DNA of 8,200 nucleotides from the NCBI GenBank assembly GCA_964613075.1, contig CAZTFV010000054.1, forward strand, positions 1-8,200, written 5' to 3'. The notes below the pieces were generated by a model, which was given only the letters and a program-made list of their open reading frames with translations, was not told the DNA's origin and ran no database searches. The position numbers and the translations under genes are program-made. Shown piece after piece: positions 1 through 5,211 of the stretch (positions are counted from its first letter, which is position 1; each line of letters begins with the position of its first letter). The DNA is from CAYWEP01 sp964613075 (lineage in GTDB: Bacteria > Patescibacteriota > Microgenomatia > Levybacterales > UBA12049).

Positions 1-58
1 ACTCCACTTGAGTATATTGATTCTCTACTGTTACCGATGTCCTCATCTCGTACAAATA

Positions 59-88
59 CTTGACAAGTTGTCAAGAAAATATTATATT
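59..88 (+). promoter_or_regulatory. Promoter and palindromic operator of the Phd/VapC operon
   Basis: A near-consensus sigma70 promoter is visible: TTGACA at 60-65, a 17-base spacer, and TATATT at 83-88. Transcription should begin near 95, and the ATG is at 98, so the mRNA would be almost leaderless; no Shine-Dalgarno sequence is present. A perfect 17-base palindrome, CTTGACAA-G-TTGTCAAG, covers 59-75 and overlaps the -35 box. Antitoxins of the Phd/YefM family repress their own operons by binding such palindromes, so this is the likely operator. That role is inferred; the promoter and palindrome are seen directly. Confidence 0.8.
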
Positions 89-97
89 ACACCTAAT

Positions 98-337
98 ATG
101 TATCAATTAACAGTAGGACAGTTTAAAGCAAAATTTTCTGAGATGCTTGTGAGGGTACTTAAAGGCGAAAGTATTGGTATTACATATGGTAAAACCAAAA
201 AAAAAGTAGCAGCACTTGTTCCGTATAGTAAGTTAATAAAGAATTCCACGTTTAAATTAGGGCTTTTAGAAGGAAAAGCTTCTTTTAAAATTCACGGTGG
301 TTTTAAGATGACAGATGAGGAACTTCTAAGATCGTGA
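98..337 (+). CDS. Phd/YefM-family antitoxin
   Basis: A 79-residue protein beginning MYQLTVGQFKAKFSEML, which matches the N-terminal DNA-binding fold of Phd/YefM antitoxins: a short strand, then a helix of the form xxFKxxxSxxL, then GESIGITYGKTKKKVAALVP as the beta hairpin. The C-terminal part (EGKASFKIHGGFKMTDEELL) is the usual toxin-wrapping tail ending in a TDEELL-type helix. The reading frame is open back to an ATG at 8, but that 30-residue extension resembles no antitoxin and spans the promoter, so the ATG at 98 is preferred. The stop codon overlaps the GTG start of the toxin gene (GTGA), giving a translationally coupled pair. The product should neutralise the VapC-like toxin and repress the operon. 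Confidence 0.85.
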   Translation: MYQLTVGQFKAKFSEMLVRVLKGESIGITYGKTKKKVAALVPYSKLIKNSTFKLGLLEGKASFKIHGGFKMTDEELLRS

Positions 338-732
338 ACTATCTTGTTGACACACACGTTTTTCTATGGGTAGTTTTTTCTCCTAAAAACATTTCCAAAA
401 AGGCGAGAAGTATTCTGCTTAACCAGGAGATGGTAAAATATATAAGTGTAATAACCTTTTGGGAAATTTCTCTTAAGTACCAGCTTGGAAAGATTGATTT
501 AAAAGGTGTTTATCCAGATAAATTACCTTCTATTGCAAAAGATACTGGTTTTGAGTTTTTAAACCTGGAATTTGAAACAGCCTCCTCTTTTTACAAATTA
601 CCTAAACTGAAAGGCAAAGATCCATTTGATCGGATGCTGGCTTGGCAAACCATATGTAAAGACTTCTGTCTACTGACTAAAGATTCTGATTTTACCATCT
701 ACAAAGAGAATGGCTTAAAAGTAGTCTGGTAA
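334..732 (+). CDS. VapC-type PIN-domain toxin ribonuclease
   Basis: A 132-residue PIN-domain protein, full length for the family. The acidic metal-binding residues are all present: D6 in NYLVDTHVFLW, E44 in ITFWEISLKYQLGKI, D96/D99 in KDPFDRMLAWQ, and D117/D119 in LLTKDSDF. The WEISLK...GKI and DPFDR signatures place it in the PIN subgroup usually paired with Phd/YefM antitoxins. Toxins of this family are Mg-dependent endoribonucleases, several of which cut tRNAs or 23S rRNA; the target here cannot be told from sequence. It starts with GTG, overlapping the antitoxin stop codon. It ends only 4 bases before the 3' end of a tRNA gene on the opposite strand, with no terminator hairpin visible between them. 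Confidence 0.9.
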   Translation: MNYLVDTHVFLWVVFSPKNISKKARSILLNQEMVKYISVITFWEISLKYQLGKIDLKGVYPDKLPSIAKDTGFEFLNLEFETASSFYKLPKLKGKDPFDRMLAWQTICKDFCLLTKDSDFTIYKENGLKVVW

Positions 733-736
733 GCTG

Positions 737-809
737 TGGGCCCGCTTGGAGTCGGACCAAGCGCCTATTGTTTATAAGACAATCGCTCTCACCGCTGAGC
801 TACGGGCCC
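737..809 (-). tRNA. tRNA-Ile with UAU anticodon, no encoded CCA
   Basis: A complete 73-base cloverleaf on the minus strand. Acceptor stem GGGCCCG pairs with CGGGCCC; D stem GCTC/GAGC; anticodon stem ATTGT/ACAAT closes the loop CTTATAA, so the anticodon is UAU (plus-strand 774-776); T stem CTTGG/CCAAG. The discriminator is A, as expected for isoleucine, and the following bases are CAG, so CCA must be added after transcription. The T loop is TCCGACT, with C in place of the nearly universal U55, which would remove the pseudouridine site. A TACAAT -10-like box lies upstream at 823-828, without a clear -35. The anticodon would read AUA codons. Confidence 0.88.
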
Positions 810-937
810 CGAAAGTACGTCGATTGTAGCAAAAAATTCAAGGGGACAGAAGAGACCAGAGTTCTAGAAACAGTTTATCTTTCCCATACTGGGCTAACTG
901 AAGTAAATCAGCAATACTGGCTGAAGTTTTAGAAGAT

Positions 938-1198
938 TTATTTTGAAAGCCCGTCAAAGATCAACTTTTTAATCAAAGCCTGATAAGGAATATCCATTTT
1001 ATGAGCCTCTATCTTCAGTCTATCAATCATGCCCATTGGTAATCTGAGAGTGATCGGCTTGGTAGTAAGTTTCAGGTTGGGAAATTGCCAATGCTCTACG
1101 GTCCTATAATCCACATATTCTGTAGAATCTACGTTTTGCCAAAACTCTCGCTCTTCCTTTTCTGATTGAAATTTAGGGATTTTTTTTAGCTTCTTCAT
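938..1198 (-). CDS. brnA: BrnA/CopG-type antitoxin
   Basis: An 86-residue protein with the layout of the CopG-antitoxin family that partners BrnT: an N-terminal segment with FQSEKEEREFWQ and DSTEYVDY, then a ribbon-helix-helix C-terminus (PITLRLPMGMIDRLKIEAHK, followed by IPYQALIKKLI). The start is fixed by a strong AGGAGG sequence four bases before the ATG. Its first 26 bases overlap the 3' end of the brnT gene, so the antitoxin is the second gene, the order typical of BrnTA. In this family the antitoxin binds the toxin and represses the promoter. The gene name follows the family assignment and has no other support. Confidence 0.85.
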   Translation of the reverse strand: MKKLKKIPKFQSEKEEREFWQNVDSTEYVDYRTVEHWQFPNLKLTTKPITLRLPMGMIDRLKIEAHKMDIPYQALIKKLIFDGLSK

Positions 1199-1478
1199 AC
1201 AACCTCCTTTCTTTTCTATTAGCTCTTCTTGCAGAAATTATCCTAATTTTACTATCTCTCATAGTAAACACCACAAACAAAAGTTTTTCATTTAAAGTCA
1301 TTCCTATTGCTATATATCTTTCTTCTGTTTCCTGATGTTTAATGTCCCTTTCTACTCCCAAATTTTTATCCACGAATACTTCCTCTGCTTCGTTTGGTGT
1401 AATCCCATGTTTTTGATAACTTTTGTCAATGTTCCATTTATCCCACTCAAATCCAGCTATTTTCCTTAAATCTATCAC
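1173..1478 (-). CDS. brnT: BrnT-family toxin ribonuclease
   Basis: A 101-residue BrnT-type toxin. The family hallmarks are visible: FEWDKWNIDKSYQKHGIT near residues 10-27 (the usual F-E-W-D...N...KHG motif), EAEEVF, the central strand ERYIAIGMTLNEKLLFVVFT, and the C-terminal IRIISARRANRKERRLYEE helix with its ISAR-R...ER..Y pattern. BrnT proteins are RelE-fold ribonucleases that block translation. The start is a GTG that abuts a palindromic operator, so little or no leader is possible. Five of ten isoleucine codons are ATA and arginines are mostly AGA/AGG, in keeping with an AT-rich accessory gene set between two tRNAs that read AUA. Confidence 0.88.
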   Translation of the reverse strand: MIDLRKIAGFEWDKWNIDKSYQKHGITPNEAEEVFVDKNLGVERDIKHQETEERYIAIGMTLNEKLLFVVFTMRDSKIRIISARRANRKERRLYEEAKKNP

Positions 1479-1515
1479 TGTACATATAATATATGTACAA
1501 AGCTAGCTCTGTCAA
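1479..1515 (-). promoter_or_regulatory. Promoter and palindromic operator of the BrnTA operon
   Basis: On the minus strand, TTGACA (plus-strand 1510-1515) and TATATT (1488-1493) are 16 bases apart, a good sigma70 promoter. The start of transcription should fall about three bases before the GTG at 1478, so the mRNA is essentially leaderless. A perfect 21-base palindrome (arms TGTACATATA and TATATGTACA around one base) fills 1479-1499, covers the -10 box and ends exactly at the start codon. BrnA is known to autoregulate its operon through a palindrome; binding here would block RNA polymerase directly. The binding itself is inferred. Confidence 0.75.
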
Positions 1516-1584
1516 GATAGAATTTGAAATCCTTACTGAAGCGTACCTGCTAATCAATGCTGTCGGACAAAAAATTTTTATGGG

Positions 1585-1661
1585 TGGTGGGTCAGGATGG
1601 GATCGAACCATCGAAACCTCGTGTTTATAAGACACGTGCTCTACCACTGAGCTACTGACCC
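1585..1661 (-). tRNA. tRNA-Ile with UAU anticodon, CCA encoded
   Basis: A second complete cloverleaf on the minus strand. Acceptor GGGTCAG pairs with CTGACCC, followed by discriminator A and an encoded CCA (plus-strand 1585-1587). D stem GCTC/GAGC; anticodon stem CGTGT/ACACG around the loop CTTATAA, anticodon UAU (1627-1629); T stem GATGG/CCATC with the standard loop TTCGATC. The variable region is AGGTTTC, seven bases, longer than the usual four or five. Its body differs from the tRNA at 737-809 although the anticodon loop is identical. The octamer array at 1669 begins 8 bases upstream of its 5' end, where its promoter would be expected. Confidence 0.9.
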
Positions 1662-1668
1662 ATGAAAA

Positions 1669-1703
1669 GATACTAAGATATTTAGATATTAGGATATTAA
1701 GTG
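1669..1703 (+). repeat. Octamer tandem array, left copy
   Basis: Four head-to-tail octamers, GATACTAA, GATATTTA, GATATTAG and GATATTAA, followed by GTG. The consensus is GATAYTAR. The array is an imperfect inverted copy of the array at 2096-2130; the innermost 11 bases, GATATTAAGTG, are identical in the two copies. It lies 20 bases beyond the stop codon of the four-helix-bundle gene and 8 bases upstream of the tRNA at 1585-1661. Confidence 0.9.
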
Positions 1704-1723
1704 AGTTCGAATATAGCAGATTT

Positions 1724-2098
1724 CTATTTCTTTGCCAAATTATCTGTGCTTCGAATTAGTCCTCCGAGTATTACCCCTACTTTTTCTGTCTGAGCAATAA
1801 CTCTATCAAAATCTGTCTGACTCATGAATTTTAAATCTTTTGCAGTAATTGATTGGCTTTCTACCTCTCCGAGAGATCCTCGCGCGTCGTAATAAAAGTT
1901 TAATCTATCTTTATAGTGATAACGGCAGAATCCTTCTGCAATGCAAGACTCAATAGATACTGCTGCGCGCTTTAATTGTGAGGTTAAACCATACATCTCT
2001 TCCTTGTGGAACTCGCCTACTATTTCGTAAATAATAAGGGTTAACCTATGCGCTTCTTTCCACGCTTCCAAATCTGTAAATTTAGCAATTCGTTGCAC
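1724..2098 (-). CDS. Four-helix-bundle protein (23S rRNA intervening-sequence family)
   Basis: A 124-residue protein of the S23/IVP four-helix-bundle family (TIGR02436-like). The family signatures are clear: FTDLEAWKEAHRLTLIIYE near the N-terminus, YGLTSQLKRAAVSIESCIAEGF in the middle, and DRLNFYYDARGSLGEVESQ before the last helix. Relatives are encoded in intervening sequences of 23S rRNA or stand alone in genomes, and the Avd accessory protein of diversity-generating retroelements shares the fold. The function of stand-alone copies is unknown. The start is a GTG inside the conserved end of the flanking repeat, with no Shine-Dalgarno sequence. The gene is bracketed by inverted octamer arrays, suggesting that it moves as a cassette. 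Confidence 0.88.
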   Translation of the reverse strand: MQRIAKFTDLEAWKEAHRLTLIIYEIVGEFHKEEMYGLTSQLKRAAVSIESCIAEGFCRYHYKDRLNFYYDARGSLGEVESQSITAKDLKFMSQTDFDRVIAQTEKVGVILGGLIRSTDNLAKK

Positions 2099-2130
2099 TT
2101 AATATCTTAGTATCCTAGTATCTTAATATC
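2096..2130 (-). repeat. Octamer tandem array, right copy
   Basis: Read on the minus strand: GATATTAA, GATACTAG, GATACTAA, GATATTAA, then GTG, which is the start codon of the four-helix-bundle gene. It is the inverted partner of the array at 1669-1703, with 6 mismatches over 35 bases, mostly at the variable positions of the octamer. Its outer edge overlaps the TAG stop codon (2130-2132) of the ATPase gene by one base, so the element begins exactly where the ATPase gene ends. Confidence 0.9.
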
Positions 2131-4499
2131 TAAAGTCTTGCCCGTTGGCTGATTTCTGCCTCGATTTGGTGGATGTCGCGGCCGTACTTGAGGCGGGAGA
2201 GTTCTTTGATAAGCTCTGAAACGCGCTGGTTTTCCTGCGCTTTTTCTTTGGCAATATCTTTTGTCGTGTCAAGAGAGAAGGGTGAGAGTGGCTCGCCGTG
2301 GACGATGGTTTTCATATAGCAGTTGAAACGGTCAACATTGATAAGATCCGATTCGTTGAAAACCGGCTGGAATTCGTGCTGGAGGTAATTAGCATCGGTC
2401 ACGCCCACGCGAAACGCTGCCAGAGTACCCACGTTGCCAAAGATGGCGTTTTTGACTTCCTCTTCCATTTGACCGATAAACTGGTTGGCGACGACGAGGT
2501 TAAGGCGGTATTTTCGCGCTTCAGACAGGATCTGAGCAAAATCAGGTGTTGCGAAATTCTGGAACTCGTCAACATAGAGAAAAAAATCGCGCCGCTGATC
2601 CATCCCGAGATCTTGCCTGCTCATCGCGGCAATCAGAATTTTGGGAACTAAGACCAAGCCTAAAAAGCTTGAGTTCTCCTCGCCTATCCTTCCCTTGGAG
2701 ATATTAACTAAGAGAATTTTCCCCTCATCCATGACACGGCGGAAGTTAAAGGATGATTCTGACTGACCGATGATATTGCGGATCATTTTGTTGGTAACGA
2801 AACGGCCGAATTTGGAAACGATATAATCTAATACCTCTGATTTGTGAAAGTCAGATGTCTGCGCGATCTGATCTGTCCAGTATCGCCTGACAATCGGATC
2901 TTGGACTTTTGGAAGCAGCTCTTGCACAAAATTAGCATCTGTCAGAGCCCTCACAACCTCGACAAACGTCGAGCCTGGTTCATACATGACTGTCAACATG
3001 GCGTTACGGATAGCGTGCTCAAACCGCGGACCGATAATACCTGTTTTATTCGGATCAAACAGCTTGTACATGAGACCGATTATGGATGAAACGACAAAAT
3101 GCCGCTGCTCTTCAGTCTGCGCATCAAGCATATTAAAACCCATGGGTCTTTGGGTATCGGAGGGGTCAAAGAGGATAACATCCTCTGCCCGTTGCGGCGG
3201 TGTTAATTTCAGAATATCTTCGATTAAGTCTCCGTGCGGGTCGATAACCGCTACTCCTTCGCCGTTTTTAATATCCTGCATGATCATTTGCTTTAAAAAT
3301 TCGGTTTTTCCTGTACCTGTTTTTCCGATGATGTACATATGGCGGCGTCTGTCATCCCTGTCAATCGCAACGGGTCGTGATATACCGCGGAAAACGCTTC
3401 TTCCCAAATACAAACCGACTTCTGGCACATTGGCAGGAACAGGTGCTCTTTTTGCACTTACCCAAAAAATACCGGGCGTTGAGACGCCTTTGTTGGGAAA
3501 ATGGTAGATAGTTGCCAGCTCTTCGGATGTCAATACGGATGTCTGTCCCCACATCGGAAAGTAGCGGTAAATAAAATCAGTTAAAAATGCGCCTTTGAGC
3601 CGAAGCTTATTTTTTGAAAATGAATTCTGGCTGCTGTACTGAGCAAAGGCATTGACGATATTCTCAAGATGCGCTTTGGCTGATTCTTCTGTGCTTGATG
3701 AGACAACGATACGAACGAGCGTGTTAAACCCAGGTTTTCCGACTTTATTTTCAATTCCTTCTAGCTCTTTGGCATCGGCTGAGTATTTGGCTGTTTCTGG
3801 ATTGGCTTCGGTCTTCTTGGTTGAGGCAAGGTAGTCTTTGCCTGCTTTTTTCCACGTATCTCCTGCCGGATTGATGAGTAGCTGCACCACTGCGCCTTCA
3901 CCAGGACTCATTTTGGCAAGGATTGAGGTTACGGATGATAAGGGGTCAACCGGCAGGTCTTTGTAGACTTTAATCGGCTTGTAATCAATCGATCCAAGGC
4001 GCAACGAGGCAAAGGCTACTTTGCCGTTTTCTGAAAAAATATTATATTCCGTGCCGGCGAGAGTATCCTGCTTCTGCTTGGCAGCCGGATCGTCTACTGC
4101 TGAAATCTCGGCATCAGGGTAGGCGCCGTTTATTTGCTTTTCGACAAAGTCGCGGAATTTATTGGGCACGCTGACGTAGAAACGGATGTCTCCCGGCATA
4201 CCGACTACTTCAAAGGAAATATGGGGTGGGTTTTTGAGCCGGAAACGTCCGCCCTGCTTGCCAAGCGCCACAAGGCTGGCAAAGAGTTGTTCTGCCGCGT
4301 CTATTTTTATCTCGTTGTCACGCGGCAGGGCAATCTGCAGAAGCGTCGTATTGAGAGAATCATGCTCTCTGGTGCGGTTACGCATCCAAAGCAAAAATGC
4401 AAAACCAAACAGAACGCTTACTGCTGCTATGAAAGCGATTGAGAATAACCCTGCAAAAAAGGTGAACAACATTACTTCCGGTGTTGGTATTGTTCCCAT
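2130..4499 (-). CDS. Membrane-anchored TraD/VirB4-like type IV secretion ATPase
   Basis: A 789-residue P-loop ATPase. Residues 10-40 (MLFTFFAGLFSIAFIAAVSV onward) form one or two membrane segments. Residues 50-370 are an alpha/beta domain of the kind found in CPR type IV secretion-like proteins. The motor domain has Walker A GKTGTGKT (392-399), the strand IDPHGDLIED (419-428), and Walker B FFLYVDEFQNF with D644-E645, followed by the EARKYRLNLVVANQF stretch typical of TraD/TraG coupling proteins. It presumably moves DNA or protein across the membrane using ATP. No relaxase, pilin or other secretion gene is nearby, so conjugation cannot be claimed. It starts 7 bases after the stop of the 155-aa gene, lacks a clear Shine-Dalgarno, and is probably translated by coupling. 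Confidence 0.85.
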   Translation of the reverse strand: MGTIPTPEVMLFTFFAGLFSIAFIAAVSVLFGFAFLLWMRNRTREHDSLNTTLLQIALPRDNEIKIDAAEQLFASLVALGKQGGRFRLKNPPHISFEVVGMPGDIRFYVSVPNKFRDFVEKQINGAYPDAEISAVDDPAAKQKQDTLAGTEYNIFSENGKVAFASLRLGSIDYKPIKVYKDLPVDPLSSVTSILAKMSPGEGAVVQLLINPAGDTWKKAGKDYLASTKKTEANPETAKYSADAKELEGIENKVGKPGFNTLVRIVVSSSTEESAKAHLENIVNAFAQYSSQNSFSKNKLRLKGAFLTDFIYRYFPMWGQTSVLTSEELATIYHFPNKGVSTPGIFWVSAKRAPVPANVPEVGLYLGRSVFRGISRPVAIDRDDRRRHMYIIGKTGTGKTEFLKQMIMQDIKNGEGVAVIDPHGDLIEDILKLTPPQRAEDVILFDPSDTQRPMGFNMLDAQTEEQRHFVVSSIIGLMYKLFDPNKTGIIGPRFEHAIRNAMLTVMYEPGSTFVEVVRALTDANFVQELLPKVQDPIVRRYWTDQIAQTSDFHKSEVLDYIVSKFGRFVTNKMIRNIIGQSESSFNFRRVMDEGKILLVNISKGRIGEENSSFLGLVLVPKILIAAMSRQDLGMDQRRDFFLYVDEFQNFATPDFAQILSEARKYRLNLVVANQFIGQMEEEVKNAIFGNVGTLAAFRVGVTDANYLQHEFQPVFNESDLINVDRFNCYMKTIVHGEPLSPFSLDTTKDIAKEKAQENQRVSELIKELSRLKYGRDIHQIEAEISQRARL

Positions 4500-4506
4500 A
4501 TTGTTT

Positions 4507-4974
4507 TTAATTCACTAATTTCCGATATGCTTTTTTAAACTGCTCAAGGACTAACTCTACCCGCCAGCGCATCGAATCTTTTATACCATATGCTTTTTTT
4601 GCTTTTTTTGCTTCTTCTTCTGTCATGGGCAGTTTTATGATACCCGTTGGCGTCGTGATGACCGGCGTTGCTTCTTTAGCCAGGCTCAACCCTGCCTTTG
4701 CCGCATCTGGGTGAATCTTGGGCGTATGCTGTAGCGGAGTAACCTCAACGCCTGCTTCGGCAACTTCTGGATGCAGCGTTGGCTTCTGATCAGATGGCGT
4801 TACCATTTCATGTTCGCTTGTTGCCTGGGCGGGCGCAAACTCTTTGTGCGATAGGCTTACTGGTTGAGTCGGCTGGGACGGCTGTACAGGTGGCGCTTGC
4901 GTTATTTGCTGTATAGAAACCCCTTGTTGCCTTGTGTCATCCTGCTTTTTTGATGATTGAGCAGTATCATCCAT
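4507..4974 (-). CDS. Hypothetical proline/glutamine-rich protein upstream of the ATPase
   Basis: A 155-residue protein of unknown function. Residues 1-60 are rich in Q, P, S and T and look disordered. Two related segments follow: KPTLHPEVAEAGVEV (64-78) and TPKIHPDAAKAGLSL (84-98), a 20-residue-period repeat of K-x-x-HP-[ED]-x-A-x-AG. After a linker, the C-terminus (MTEEEAKKAKKAYGIKDSMR, then WRVELVLEQFKKAYRKL) is a charged amphipathic helix, the part most likely to be conserved. There is no signal peptide or membrane segment. AAGGAG lies only three bases before the ATG. The 7-base gap to the ATPase gene suggests a partner or adaptor of that ATPase, possibly with the helix as a docking element; this is inference from context. 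Confidence 0.7.
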   Translation of the reverse strand: MDDTAQSSKKQDDTRQQGVSIQQITQAPPVQPSQPTQPVSLSHKEFAPAQATSEHEMVTPSDQKPTLHPEVAEAGVEVTPLQHTPKIHPDAAKAGLSLAKEATPVITTPTGIIKLPMTEEEAKKAKKAYGIKDSMRWRVELVLEQFKKAYRKLVN

Positions 4975-5031
4975 ACGCTCCTTATCTTAACATGAATATG
5001 TAGATTACACAATGAAAATAGCCTTACAACA

Positions 5032-5211
5032 TCATTTCAATTTTTCTGATTTTTTCTTTTGACAGAAACAATCATAATACGGACAGTGCCTGCACCCATT
5101 GTGGCAGCAAGCCCTACGCTTTTTGAGAAACGCCTCTGTCAAAACTAAGAGTCCTTGGGCGTCGACATAAAAATCTCTCCCTTCTTTCAGGATCGTTTGC
5201 GTTTTCTTCAT
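5032..5211 (-). CDS. DUF5522 cysteine-rich small protein
   Basis: A 59-residue protein beginning MKKTQTILKEGRDFYVDAQG, then LLVLTEAFLKKRRACCHNGC and RHCPYYDCFCQKKK. The pattern DFY...G.LV.TE..L..R.CC-x3-C-RHCPY matches the DUF5522 family. Cysteines C35, C36, C40 and C43, plus C48 and C50, suggest binding of zinc or an iron-sulfur cluster; the function is unknown. Its ATG overlaps the TGA stop of the preceding gene (ATGA), so it should be translated by coupling and fall under the same B12 riboswitch. The gene is short and easily missed, but family signature, coupling and codon pattern agree. Confidence 0.85.
   Translation of the reverse strand: MKKTQTILKEGRDFYVDAQGLLVLTEAFLKKRRACCHNGCRHCPYYDCFCQKKKSEKLK

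Noticed and set aside
8..97. 30-residue N-terminal extension of the Phd/YefM antitoxin
   Set aside because: It spans the promoter and operator, resembles no antitoxin, and the ATG at 98 begins the typical family N-terminus.
1447..1647. 66-residue frame on the minus strand overlapping the tRNA at 1585-1661
   Set aside because: Most of it is translated tRNA and the brnT promoter; the cloverleaf explains the sequence.
737..1661. Direct repeats or attachment-site duplication between the two tRNA 3' ends
   Set aside because: The two 3' halves differ in sequence; only the anticodon loop and general tRNA-conserved bases are shared, so no integrase-type duplication can be claimed.
1669..2130. CRISPR-like or transposon interpretation of the octamer arrays
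   Set aside because: Units are adjacent octamers without spacers, and there is no transposase frame between them; the only gene inside is the four-helix-bundle protein.
2986..3507. 173-residue plus-strand frame opposite the ATPase motor domain
   Set aside because: It is antisense to a strongly conserved ATPase region including Walker A; its peptide is Ser/Pro/Cys-rich without family features.
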